A program made the position numbers and the translations under genes. The notes beneath the pieces were generated by a model. It ran no database searches and was not told the DNA's origin. It worked only from the letters and a program-made list of their open reading frames with translations. From positions 1 to 64,000 of the forward strand of contig NZ_JACONV010000003.1 in assembly GCF_014358015.1 (NCBI RefSeq): a DNA stretch of 64,000 nucleotides, read 5' to 3'. This document shows, one piece after another, positions 18,141 through 26,844 of this stretch. Position 1 is the first letter of the stretch. Each line of letters begins with the position of its first letter. The DNA comes from Pseudomonas triticifolii. GTDB taxonomy: Bacteria; Pseudomonadota; Gammaproteobacteria; Pseudomonadales; Pseudomonadaceae.

Positions 18141-19385
18141 TCACCTCCTGTAACCGTTATTATCGGATGACGAATCGGGCAAATTAATCGGCTTGGACGT
18201 TGCAGGTGCGGCAAGCGGATTTCGGCGATCGGGCCTGACAGGCTTCCAGCCGGCCAGACCGATCAGCAACGACAGCAGCTGCGACCCCATGATCAGCGCC
18301 ATGCATCCATGCCAGCCCCAGTGATTCCATATCATCGCGGGCACCACAGCCCCAAAGCTGCCGCCCAGGTAGTACGCGGTCAGGTACAGCCCGACCGCGC
18401 CGGACTTGTTGGGCCCGGCGGTCGCGGCAATGAAGGCGTTGGCAGATGCCTGAGCGAGAAAAACCCCTGTCGAACTCAAGGCCAGACCCAGCACGATCAG
18501 CCACAACGAAGGCATTAACGTCAGGATCGAACCGCACACACCGAGCAGCGCGGCCCCGGTCAACAGCTCCGATTGCGGCCTGGACTTGCTCAAGCGTCCG
18601 GCGATCGGAATGACCACCAGCGCCAGCAGGAACACCGCATAAATAGCGCCCAGCGCCGCAGCGCCCAGGTTGAACGGTGCCTGACCGAGATGCAGACCGG
18701 CGTAGGTAAAGGTCGCGACCTGTGAAAACAGCACGCAAAACCCGACGCCATAAGCAGCCAGCAAAGGCTTGCGGCATAGCTCGCGATAAACGTTCAGCCG
18801 CACAGGTGATGCCTTGGGCGTTGCCAGCGAATCTGCTGGCATCAGAATGTGAATCGCCAGGCCCACCACCAGCCCAAGCACCGCCAGCAACTCAAAGGCC
18901 TCGCGCCAGCCCGCGTATTCGGTCATGGTTCCTGACACGAAGCGCCCGGCAAAACCGCCGAGCACTGTGCCGGCCACGTACAGGCTGGTGATTTCGGTCA
19001 CGGCTCCGCCTTTCCAGCGGTCACCGATGTAAGCCACGCTGGTGGCAAAGACCACCGGAATCAACATGCCTTCCAGAAAGCGCCAGATCAGCAACTCGGC
19101 AAAGCTGCTCGCGTGGGCCGCAAACAGCGCAGGCACCGCCAGCATCACCGCTGCGACGACAATCACCGAGCGTTGCTCGAAGCGACCGGTCAGACGGCTG
19201 ATAAAAGGCGCGGTCAAGGCGACGGCCAGTGTGGTGACGGTGATGCTCCAACCCGCTTGCCTGGTGCTCACCTCAAAACTCTGGGCCAGTTCCTGAAGAA
19301 TGCTCTGGGTCGAATAAAGATTGAGAAAGGCTGCACATCCACACAAAAAAAGCGCGACGCGAGCGTTATGCAGGCGCGAATTCAT
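18141..19385 (-). CDS. MFS transporter, YnfM-like
   Basis: 414 aa, twelve-helix drug/H+ antiporter-type MFS protein. N-terminal motif YSTQSILQELAQSF resembles the YnfM subgroup. The ATG at 19385 follows GAGAGG; longer in-frame extensions would overlap the LysR gene on the other strand and are not used. It is the first gene of the minus-strand run and is divergent from the LysR regulator, a common regulator/exporter layout. A second exporter for the same product, or an older neighbour recruited to the cluster, are both possible. Confidence 0.82.
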   Translation of the reverse strand: MNSRLHNARVALFLCGCAAFLNLYSTQSILQELAQSFEVSTRQAGWSITVTTLAVALTAPFISRLTGRFEQRSVIVVAAVMLAVPALFAAHASSFAELLIWRFLEGMLIPVVFATSVAYIGDRWKGGAVTEITSLYVAGTVLGGFAGRFVSGTMTEYAGWREAFELLAVLGLVVGLAIHILMPADSLATPKASPVRLNVYRELCRKPLLAAYGVGFCVLFSQVATFTYAGLHLGQAPFNLGAAALGAIYAVFLLALVVIPIAGRLSKSRPQSELLTGAALLGVCGSILTLMPSLWLIVLGLALSSTGVFLAQASANAFIAATAGPNKSGAVGLYLTAYYLGGSFGAVVPAMIWNHWGWHGCMALIMGSQLLSLLIGLAGWKPVRPDRRNPLAAPATSKPINLPDSSSDNNGYRR

Positions 19386-19480
19386 GAGACCTCTCGTTTT
19401 ATTCGGGTGGGTCTTTATAGAATGAGCCGCTCTGCCAACACCAATACCGAATTCAGACCGATCAATACCCAGGGAACAGG

Positions 19481-20383
19481 ATGCTCGACTTACGCAAGTT
19501 ACGTTACTTTTTGACGGTCGCTGAAGAACTGCACTTCGGCCGTGCAGCACTGCGCCTGCACCTTGCGCAACCGCCGTTGACCCGACAGATTTCGGCGCTG
19601 GAAGCCGAACTGGGGTTTCGCCTGTTCGACCGCACCAGCCGCACGGTCACGCTGACCGCACAAGGGCGGCACTTCCTGCCCTACGCCCGCGCCGTACTGG
19701 ACCAGGCCAACCTGACGGAGGTCATTGCCGGAAAGCTGGCAGCCGGAGAAGCCGGGCAACTGGTACTGGGTTACGCCAGTTCGATTGCGCTGTCGGACCT
19801 GTTCAGCCAGACCATCCAAGCCTTCGCGCAACGCTTCCCCGAAGTGCAATTGACCCTGGTGGAAAGTGCCTCCAGCGGCCTGTACTCGCAGGTGCTGGAT
19901 GGCCGCATCGACATCGGCCTCAGCCGCTTGCAGCCCGAGCGTGAACAGACCGACGTGCAGGTCCTGTCGCTGATGGAAGAGCCTTTGGTGGCCGCCCTCG
20001 CCTGCGATAACCCGCTGGCCAGCCAGGACGACGTGACCCTTGAGCAGCTCAGCACCTACCCGCTGATTTTGTTCCCGGCCGACTATGGCTCCGGGCTCAA
20101 CGAATCGATCCGCCACCTGTACCGACACAATGACCTACCGCTGCGCCCAGGTCCGTCCGGCCGCCAGATCACCTCGATCATCGCTTTGGTGGCAGCCGGC
20201 CAAGGCGTCGCCCTGGTGCCGGAATGCACTCGAACGCTGGCCAAGACAGGCGTGGTCTACCGACCCCTGGCTGAGCCGGAGGCGCGCGTGCATTTGTTGA
20301 TGCTGGCCAGAACGCAGGGTCGCTCGCTGTTGGTTGAGGCGTTTATGGCCGTGGTGGATGAGGTTTTGGGGCGAGGGGTATGA
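19481..20383 (+). CDS. LysR-family transcriptional regulator
   Basis: 300 aa. Helix-turn-helix at about 16-60 (LHFGRAALRLHLAQPPLTRQISALEAELG), then a periplasmic-binding-protein-like effector domain. It is close to the aromatic-responsive BenM/CatM-like group in its N-terminus (LRKLRYFLTVAEELHFGRAA). The ATG at 19481 follows GGGAACAGG. The 95-bp divergent spacer with the MFS gene at 18141-19385 should carry its operator, so it is the best candidate for control of the cluster. Confidence 0.88.
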   Translation: MLDLRKLRYFLTVAEELHFGRAALRLHLAQPPLTRQISALEAELGFRLFDRTSRTVTLTAQGRHFLPYARAVLDQANLTEVIAGKLAAGEAGQLVLGYASSIALSDLFSQTIQAFAQRFPEVQLTLVESASSGLYSQVLDGRIDIGLSRLQPEREQTDVQVLSLMEEPLVAALACDNPLASQDDVTLEQLSTYPLILFPADYGSGLNESIRHLYRHNDLPLRPGPSGRQITSIIALVAAGQGVALVPECTRTLAKTGVVYRPLAEPEARVHLLMLARTQGRSLLVEAFMAVVDEVLGRGV

Positions 20384-20566
20384 GTCGGGATTCACAGGCC
20401 CGCGATGGCATCAGCCAGCCGCCGAGTGCTGGTCTGAACACTCGCCTCGCAGGATGGCTGCCAGACCACCTGTGTGCCGACAAGAAATAGGGTTTTAACA
20501 CTCATGAGGTTGCTATGCTCTGCAATCCCGACCTGATCCCGCTGGCTGTCCCGAGGAACCGAAGAC

Positions 20567-21910
20567 ATGAACGTTGCCAAGATCGTAGCGCTGCGCCCCG
20601 GCATGCCAAAAGAAGCAGTGGACGGGCTGACTGGCGAGTATGGGTTGTCGTTTTCTGACAGCGGTTATCTGCTCGGCGTTCATGATCTGGGTTATGGGGC
20701 CAGGGTGGACGCGCAGGGCGTGCTGGGGACCGTCAGCTTTTACCGGTCGTTTCCCAAGGAGCAGTTGATCGAGCGTCTCCACATCGGCATGCCGCTCGCC
20801 GAGGCCCAGACTGCACGACCTGATATGAAACCTGCTGCTGGCGAGCCTGATGATCCACCCGAATGGCTGACCTTCAAGGATTGCACGGACGATGCATTCG
20901 AACTGCTCGTACGGGTGACGGAGAACAGGATTCTGGCCATCCAGATTTCAAAGCCGGGGGCAATCTATCCGGAGCCTGTAAAACTGTTGGCCGACCCGAA
21001 TCTGACGGTGGCCTATGACCTGCTTCGCGATCCTCAACAGCACCTGCGCGCAACCGGGCGTGGTGCTGAGTGGAGCGGCGGCTGGAGCCTCGGGCTGCCG
21101 CCAGGTATCACGACCGAACAATGGCCGCTGAGCCCGATCATGGGGCATCCTCTGCGTCACGCCTTCACGCTCTACGTCCCGCAGCCATACCGCAAGCAAG
21201 GCGCTGAGCGGGTCGCGTTCTGCCTGTTCGTTGACGATCAGATGGAAGAGCTGTCGCCGAGCAGCGAGGTCGAAGACTTCTTCGACTCGCCGCTGCTGTC
21301 CACGCCTCCCGATGACGAGGATTTGCTGCCCTTCTGGACCCACCGTCACGCTCGACACGCCTCCCATTTCGACATGACCGACATACTGGGCACGCACTAC
21401 GTTGCCATCTGGCTGACCCAGGCAGAATTTGACGGCGCGCTGTGTAACCCGCCGGATCTGCGCGGCAACCCGCTGCTGACAGGCACGCCGGGCTGGCTGG
21501 ACAAGAGCTATGCAGACCACTATTTGTATACCACTGTGCGCAATCACGATGCCGACGCCTACTCATGGCTAGCGGGCGAAGGGCGCGCAGCAGGTCTGGA
21601 TACCGCGTTCGCCATCAGGGCACAGGTGCGCGAAGACGATCCTAACGTCGGCAAACCGCCTCGCGAGTGGGACGATGAATGCGAGCACAGCGGCTACATC
21701 CGGCCCTACGTGACCGAGGAAGGCGAGGCTCTGGGCCTGGACCGGTTTGCGAACCGCAACCACTTGGGCGGCACCATGTATCCGGTGCAGGGGTATCCCG
21801 AATTTGGTCCTTACTACCTCGAGTTTGAAGAGGACTTCGGCGGCTTCAACTTCGGCGGTGGTAACTGCCAGATTGACCTGGAGAAGATGGAGCTGGACTG
21901 GGCGTGCTGA
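20567..21910 (+). CDS. Conserved hypothetical protein
   Basis: 447 aa, cytoplasmic, no signal peptide or membrane helix. The N-terminal 90 residues hold two similar short units (LRPGMPKEAV near 9-18 and LHIGMPLAEA near 70-79). The C-terminal region is acidic and glycine/aromatic-rich (FEEDFGGFNFGGG), loosely like YwqG-type proteins. I do not recognise a function. It lies upstream of an orphan hcp-effector-immunity set on the same strand, 166 bp away, so a link to that system is possible but unproven. Confidence 0.7.
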   Translation: MNVAKIVALRPGMPKEAVDGLTGEYGLSFSDSGYLLGVHDLGYGARVDAQGVLGTVSFYRSFPKEQLIERLHIGMPLAEAQTARPDMKPAAGEPDDPPEWLTFKDCTDDAFELLVRVTENRILAIQISKPGAIYPEPVKLLADPNLTVAYDLLRDPQQHLRATGRGAEWSGGWSLGLPPGITTEQWPLSPIMGHPLRHAFTLYVPQPYRKQGAERVAFCLFVDDQMEELSPSSEVEDFFDSPLLSTPPDDEDLLPFWTHRHARHASHFDMTDILGTHYVAIWLTQAEFDGALCNPPDLRGNPLLTGTPGWLDKSYADHYLYTTVRNHDADAYSWLAGEGRAAGLDTAFAIRAQVREDDPNVGKPPREWDDECEHSGYIRPYVTEEGEALGLDRFANRNHLGGTMYPVQGYPEFGPYYLEFEEDFGGFNFGGGNCQIDLEKMELDWAC

Positions 21911-21992
21911 GGATAACAGCCCGGTGTCACGCGTATTGAAGCGTTAATGCGCCCTGAGCGCTGCGCGGAGCACAGGATTATTATCTTTCGCC

Positions 21993-22014
21993 GGAAGCGT
22001 TTTCGGACGCTTCC
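21993..22014 (+). terminator. Hairpin before hcp
   Basis: A perfect 7-bp stem (GGAAGCG 21993-21999 with CGCTTCC 22008-22014) followed by tacattcttt probably ends the upstream transcript, leaving hcp with its own promoter. Confidence 0.4.
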
Positions 22015-22076
22015 TACATTCTTTCCAAAACCCCGAAAATAAACTGCTCGTCCTCACCAATCAGGACGATTGCAGC

Positions 22077-22562
22077 ATGGCTAATCACGGGTACATGACG
22101 ATCACCAGCGACACGCGAGGGGTTCTGTCAAAAGGCTGCTCAAGCATGGCTTCGATTGGCAACAGCTGCCAGGTCGATCATGTTGACGAAATCATGGTGC
22201 TGTCGTTTACGCACAACATGGCCAACATCGACAACATCAAACACGCCACCCACCGCCCTATCGTCATCACCAAATACGTCGACAAGTCATCTCCTCTGCT
22301 GGGTCAGGTGCTCGCCAACCGAGAGCCCATCAATTGCACGATCGACTTTTACCGCACCTCGTCTGCGGGCGCTCAAGACAAGTTCTACACCATTGAACTA
22401 CGCGAATGCATCATCGCGGACCTGACACTCGACATGCCCCACGCGATATTACAGAACGACGCCGAACCCCAGGAGCATGTCGCTATCCGTTACCGCGACA
22501 TCATCTGGACCCATCACCTCGCGAACACCTCAGGCTATGCCTCCTGGATCGCAGAGCAATGA
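22077..22562 (+). CDS. hcp: Hcp-family type VI secretion protein
   Basis: 161 aa. Hcp forms the hexameric tube of the type VI secretion system and chaperones small effectors in its lumen. The whole length matches the Hcp fold, with a MSFTHNMAN-like central strand (VLSFTHNMANID) and the family C-terminus RYRDIIWTH. The ATG at 22077 has AGGACG nine bases upstream. No other structural T6SS genes are present, so this is an orphan hcp. Its stop overlaps the next gene by ATGA, the usual layout for an Hcp-dependent effector. Confidence 0.92.
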   Translation: MANHGYMTITSDTRGVLSKGCSSMASIGNSCQVDHVDEIMVLSFTHNMANIDNIKHATHRPIVITKYVDKSSPLLGQVLANREPINCTIDFYRTSSAGAQDKFYTIELRECIIADLTLDMPHAILQNDAEPQEHVAIRYRDIIWTHHLANTSGYASWIAEQ

Positions 22563-23278
22563 GCCTGCCAGACAGGCGCACCACTGGACAACATGACCTG
22601 TGGCGAGTCAGCGAAGCGGCCACTCACCTCGCAGGCCAAGCCTGCACGCTCTCCGCACGGCACATCAACGATGGCACGCTCCGTCTGCAATTCAATCGGG
22701 AAGTGGCCTACTACGCCCGATCCATCGTGCGGGATGTGGAGGCCGGGACGAAGAGTGTTGATGAGGGACTGAAGGCCATAAAGGCAGAGCAGAATGGGCT
22801 GCTAAGGCAGTCGTCCGAGATTGGACAGAAGACGGTAGGTCTGGCGGCCGGTGTACTGCAGGTAACGGGTGGTGTTGGCATTTGTTATGCGTCCGCGGGC
22901 ATGCTTTGCGCAGTGTTTGGCGGCGCAATGATTGCTCACGGTGCAAACAATATTTATGAAAACGGACGAAATCTGCTGGAAGATCGCTCAGATGTTGAAG
23001 GTCCGGTAAGGAAAGGTTATCAGGCGGTCGCAAAAGTGGCAGGGAAACGGGAATGCGAAGGTAATACAGTTTACGGAATGGCTGATTTAGGACCTTCCGC
23101 TTATGGCGTTTTTCGTCTTGTCGTCAAGCCTGATGCATGGCGCCTTTTCAAGTACTACGACGCAGACAAAATCAGAGCCTACAAGACGACACCGCTTGCT
23201 GTACTTGTCACTGAACGGGCATCAGACACCGTGACAGCCGCTTCAGTTTTTGATCAGCTGAGTTGCCTGTATGAGTAA
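22559..23278 (+). CDS. Hcp-associated effector candidate (DUF4225-like)
   Basis: 239 aa. The ATG overlaps the hcp stop (ATGA), so the two are translationally coupled. A charged helical N-terminal half (NREVAYYARSIVRDVEAG) is followed by a glycine/alanine-rich hydrophobic hairpin (about 95-145, LAAGVLQVTGGVGICYASAGM) and a C-terminal domain. The layout is like DUF4225 proteins that travel with Hcp and probably act on membranes. The putative immunity gene overlaps its end. The toxic activity is not known. Confidence 0.72.
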   Translation: MSLPDRRTTGQHDLWRVSEAATHLAGQACTLSARHINDGTLRLQFNREVAYYARSIVRDVEAGTKSVDEGLKAIKAEQNGLLRQSSEIGQKTVGLAAGVLQVTGGVGICYASAGMLCAVFGGAMIAHGANNIYENGRNLLEDRSDVEGPVRKGYQAVAKVAGKRECEGNTVYGMADLGPSAYGVFRLVVKPDAWRLFKYYDADKIRAYKTTPLAVLVTERASDTVTAASVFDQLSCLYE

Positions 23279-23606
23279 CGTCAGCGCGTACCTTATCTTT
23301 ACGGTCACCACGACCCTCTTTTATTTTCCTGCGTTTTGGTCAAGGTATGCGCTTTCTGGGCATCATTTTTCGGCACCCAAACTATGGGGCTTCATCATCT
23401 ATAACGTAGCCTGCGGACATGTTCATTTTAAGTTCGCGAGCCTCGGCACGCTGCCATTTCTTGGCACAGTCGATAACTCAGTGCTGGGCTGGGTCTCGCT
23501 TTTCATGGTGATCGCTCATGCACTATCGCTGCCCTCACCCAAAGAGAGAAAACGTTTTTTCTACAAGCCCGAGCGTTTGAAATTCAAGCTGTGGAAACGT
23601 CACTGA
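23271..23606 (+). CDS. Small membrane protein, candidate immunity protein
   Basis: 111 aa with about three hydrophobic segments and a basic C-terminal tail (KERKRFFYKPERLKFKLWKRH). It overlaps the end of the Hcp-linked effector gene by 8 bp. That position and the inner-membrane topology fit an immunity protein against a membrane-acting effector. No family recognised. Confidence 0.65.
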   Translation: MSNVSAYLIFTVTTTLFYFPAFWSRYALSGHHFSAPKLWGFIIYNVACGHVHFKFASLGTLPFLGTVDNSVLGWVSLFMVIAHALSLPSPKERKRFFYKPERLKFKLWKRH

Positions 23607-23692
23607 TCACATGATGAGCAAACACTCGTGCAATGAGTGCCCGCGCCGTCTCAACTCAAGCAAAACCTGACCCACTGAACAAAGACGGCTTT

Positions 23693-23716
23693 TGTGGGAG
23701 CGAGCTTGCTCGCGAA
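23693..23716 (+). repeat. REP element
   Basis: tgtgggagcgagcttgctcg followed by cgaa is a canonical Pseudomonas REP unit with palindrome GCGAGCttGCTCGC. It lies between the immunity candidate and the convergent chemoreceptor gene. Confidence 0.8.
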
Positions 23717-23718
23717 GA

Positions 23719-25284
23719 CTACCGACTGAACCGCTCTGCCAGGCTATGCAGGTACTCCGCCATGTGCTCCAGCTCGCTGCTGATCTGCGAGCCTTGTTGA
23801 GCCTGGCCGGCGCTTTGGTCGCAGAGTTGAGCGATACGGGTGATCTGCTGGCTGATGTTTTCTGCAACATGGCTCTGCTCTTCCGACGCCGAGGCCATTT
23901 GCTGACTCATGCCCGTGATGCGGGTGACAGACTGGCTGATGCCATCAAGTGCCTTTTGCACGGCTTCAACGCTGGCGACGCTTTCCAGCGAGATCTGTTC
24001 GCCTTTGTTGGCGGTCTGTACCGCACGGGCGGCACCGTCGCGCAAGGACGTGATGATCTGCTGAATCTGTTCGGTCGAAGACTGCGTGCGCGACGCCAGC
24101 GAGCGGACTTCGTCGGCAACTACCGCAAAGCCTCGGCCCTGCTCGCCCGCACGGGCAGCTTCAATGGCTGCGTTGAGGGCCAGCAGGTTGGTTTGCTGGG
24201 CAATCGAGGTAATCACATCGACCACACTGCCGATTGATTGCGTGGCGCTGGCCAGTTCACCGACTGCGTGACCGATCTCGGTCACGGAATTGGCCATGTG
24301 CCGAATCGCCAGCAGACTTTCATCGGCCAGACCACGTCCCTGCTGAGCCAGTTTGTCGGCCTCTTCAGCGGCATGCGCGGTGTTCTGTACGTTGTGGGTC
24401 ACTTCCTGAATGGTCGCCGCCATCTGGTTGATGGCAGTCGCCGACTGGTCCGCTTCGCTGCGCTGTTGATCCAGCGATTCAGCCTGACGCACCGACAGTT
24501 GGGCCGACTGCCCGGCGTGCGCCCTGACGCTCTCGCCGGTATCGGCCAGGCGGGTCAAGGCGGCTTGCAAACGTGCTTCTTCACTGAGCATGGCCAGGTC
24601 AAGTTGTGCCTGCGGGCCACGGTTGTCGCTGTAAGTCAGGGCAACTAACGCGCTGCTGAACGCCTTGGGGTGTGCGTCGAGGGTTTGGCGAATGCTGTTT
24701 CGATGGCGGATTTCAAGAAAGCTGCCCAGTGCAATCAGCACGGCCAGAATCACGCCGAACGACGCGGTGTCGTCCAGCAGATAAACGCCGACCATCAAGG
24801 CCAGAGCGCACAAAATCATCGGTAACTGGCGGACGAGATGATAGGCCGCCGTGCTGACGCTGGAGACTGCGGACTTGCCCGCGCGCAAGCGGATGTACAG
24901 TGCTTCGGCACGACGCACCTGATCTCGAGTTGGCAGCGTCCGGACAGACTCATAGCCAACGATACGACCGTTTTCATAAACCGCGGTGACGTAGGCACTG
25001 ACCCAGTAGTAATCGCCTTGCTTGGATCGGTTCTTCACTACGCCCATCCAGGGTTTACCCTGTTTGATCGTTTCCCACATGTGGGCGAACACCGAGGCCG
25101 GCATGTCCGGGTGGCGCACCAGGTTGTGGGGTTGCCCCATCAGTTCCTCGCGCGTAAAGCCGCTGAGTGCGACGAAGGCGTCGTTGCAGTAGGTGATATG
25201 GCTGTTAAGGTCGGTCGTGGAGATAAGGCGCTCAGACGCGGGAAAGGTTCGCTCAGTCTGAGTGATAGGCATATTGACGCGCAT
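23719..25284 (-). CDS. aer: Aer-like PAS methyl-accepting chemotaxis protein
   Basis: 521 aa, the usual length for Pseudomonas Aer. An N-terminal PAS domain (about 10-110, [23 protein letters not shown], the FAD/redox-sensing type) is followed by two membrane helices near 145-190. The cytoplasmic signalling domain has the highly conserved hairpin tip [36 protein letters not shown] sequence (about 355-385). It probably senses oxygen or energy state and signals to CheA. The ATG at 25284 has CAGGGAG upstream; an upstream in-frame extension of 20 residues has no support. The region 25285-25579 shows no gene. Confidence 0.9.
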   Translation of the reverse strand: MRVNMPITQTERTFPASERLISTTDLNSHITYCNDAFVALSGFTREELMGQPHNLVRHPDMPASVFAHMWETIKQGKPWMGVVKNRSKQGDYYWVSAYVTAVYENGRIVGYESVRTLPTRDQVRRAEALYIRLRAGKSAVSSVSTAAYHLVRQLPMILCALALMVGVYLLDDTASFGVILAVLIALGSFLEIRHRNSIRQTLDAHPKAFSSALVALTYSDNRGPQAQLDLAMLSEEARLQAALTRLADTGESVRAHAGQSAQLSVRQAESLDQQRSEADQSATAINQMAATIQEVTHNVQNTAHAAEEADKLAQQGRGLADESLLAIRHMANSVTEIGHAVGELASATQSIGSVVDVITSIAQQTNLLALNAAIEAARAGEQGRGFAVVADEVRSLASRTQSSTEQIQQIITSLRDGAARAVQTANKGEQISLESVASVEAVQKALDGISQSVTRITGMSQQMASASEEQSHVAENISQQITRIAQLCDQSAGQAQQGSQISSELEHMAEYLHSLAERFSR

Positions 25285-25579
25285 GAATGGATCAACTCCC
25301 TGATAACTGCACGCTAATCCGGAGCCGCCCTGAAGGTGCAGCACAGCCCTTCAAAGTAACAACCGACGTTCTGCTCTTTGTATCGACTCAAACGAACGGG
25401 CCTTTAGCGGCCTCAAGCAATTAGCGGTCAGACGCCAGGTTCGGCGTAGCGTAAAGGTCAGGCTTGACCACCCTGAGCTTGCTGACTCAGCGCAGACCTG
25501 CAAGGCCGCTTTACTTCGGTGTCTTGAACTATGCACCATGCCCGTTGCAAGACATTGACCCAAGGCATGAAACCCCAAA

Positions 25580-25954
25580 ATGGCACGCAAGAACTCATCC
25601 CCGATAGCAAAAACCCTCAACGTCATACGCCGATTGTTCGCGGCATTGCGCAAGGGCATGGGTTCACGTCACAGCCATGAACACCCCACCGAGCCTGCAC
25701 TGCGACCAGAGTCGCCGCCGACGGAGGCACCCGCCAGCAAGCCACCTGCCCGCAACACGGCCCGGCTGCGCAAAAAGCCGCATCGACCCGCTATCTCCAA
25801 GCCCGAGCCCAAGCCCGCCACGCCCGGTTGTCCGCACTGTAAAAAGCCGATGGTGATCAAGGTGGCCCGCACCGGCAAAAATGCCGGGGAGTTCTGGGGG
25901 TGTGCGGCGTATCCCAAATGCCGTGGTATACGGCCGATTTTTCGCAAGAATTAG
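25580..25954 (+). CDS. Topoisomerase-type C4 zinc-ribbon protein
   Basis: 124 aa. The first 85 residues are basic and proline-rich, probably disordered. The last 40 form a zinc ribbon with CPHC and CAAYPKC, as in the DNA-binding C4 fingers at the C-terminus of topoisomerase I. It is a stand-alone nucleic-acid-binding protein of unknown role. Start at ATG 25580; the Shine-Dalgarno is poor. Confidence 0.75.
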   Translation: MARKNSSPIAKTLNVIRRLFAALRKGMGSRHSHEHPTEPALRPESPPTEAPASKPPARNTARLRKKPHRPAISKPEPKPATPGCPHCKKPMVIKVARTGKNAGEFWGCAAYPKCRGIRPIFRKN

Positions 25955-26042
25955 CGCAGTTGCGGCACTTTTCTTTGTCTGCCTGCTCACATTCCCCATT
26001 CACACTGCTATCTATCTGTCATCAGACAATCAGGGAGTTCCA

Positions 26043-26627
26043 ATGCTGTCTATCAGTTTCAAGGCAATCGCGATGTGCGTGGCGCTGTTCGGCGCTCAGG
26101 GAATCGTCAGTGTTCAAGCGGCCACCAACGCGCCTGCAGCCACCGCCGCTGCGGCTCAAAAAGCTTCGCTGCTGGGCGGCAAACTGGCATTTACGTTGCC
26201 AGCCGGTTACGTGCAAGGCGAGATGCCAGAGATCGATGCCAATGCCAAGGCGCAGGGCGTAACCGGTGCGCTGTACTCCAACGCCGCCGACAAGCGCGTG
26301 GTCATCGTCACCGAAACCCCGATCCCGATGGGCGTGCAGGCCAGCGATAACGACAGCGTGGTACTTGAGGGTCTGGTGACTGGCATCCTTGCCCAGCAAA
26401 GCACTGGCTACAAGGACTTCAAAAAGCTGGGTGAGAAGAAAATCGTCAAGAAGAACGGCCTGGGTATCCGCCAGCTCGACACCTCGGCAACCATGAGCGA
26501 TGCGCAGGTCTTGAGCACCACGATCATGGCCGCATCCGGCACGCGTGCGGCGATTCTCAACGTGGTGTCCAACGCTAAAAACCCGAAAGAGCATGCCGCA
26601 CTGGTAAAAGCGGTCATCGGTCAGTAA
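26043..26627 (+). CDS. Exported periplasmic protein, unknown function
   Basis: 194 aa. A signal peptide at 1-26 (cleavage after VQA) is followed by an alanine-rich linker and a folded domain of about 150 residues (KLAFTLPAGYVQG...). A conserved Pseudomonas periplasmic protein by appearance; function not recognised. AGGGAG six bases before the ATG at 26043 sets the start. The stop is followed by an 8-bp hairpin (CGATCCGC/GCGGATCG, 26628-26650). Confidence 0.75.
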   Translation: MLSISFKAIAMCVALFGAQGIVSVQAATNAPAATAAAAQKASLLGGKLAFTLPAGYVQGEMPEIDANAKAQGVTGALYSNAADKRVVIVTETPIPMGVQASDNDSVVLEGLVTGILAQQSTGYKDFKKLGEKKIVKKNGLGIRQLDTSATMSDAQVLSTTIMAASGTRAAILNVVSNAKNPKEHAALVKAVIGQ

Positions 26628-26650
26628 CGATCCGCCGCGAACGCGGATCG
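26628..26650 (+). terminator. Hairpin after the periplasmic protein gene
   Basis: Perfect 8-bp stem (26628-26635 with 26643-26650), starting at the base after the stop codon; no T-run. Confidence 0.35.
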
Positions 26651-26690
26651 CTCGATATCCAGTCGGCGCGAGCCGATCCGCGCTTCCTCC

Positions 26691-26774
26691 CTATGTGCGC
26701 GCTTCAACCGTGATTCGAACGGCAAACCCGTTCAGCACGCTAACGAACGGCGGCAGCAGCAACAGATAAGTCAT
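26691..26774 (-). CDS. Possible 27-residue hydrophobic microprotein
   Basis: An ATG at 26774 is preceded by AGGAAGT at good spacing and opens a 27-codon frame with a hydrophobic core (TYLLLLPPFVSVL), ending TAG. It could be a real membrane microprotein, the start of a decayed transporter gene, or chance. No homologue is recognised. Confidence 0.25.
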   Translation of the reverse strand: MTYLLLLPPFVSVLNGFAVRITVEART

Positions 26775-26844
26775 GGCGACTTCCTGTTACCCCAGCCCGC
26801 GTGTGACGTTTGGGCACCGCAGCCTGACCGCTCACGCTGATCAA

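Noticed and set aside
12635..19385. Fosfomycin-type (Psf) cluster
   Set aside because: No HppE epoxidase, no homocitrate-synthase-like gene and no alcohol dehydrogenase; only the mutase is shared.
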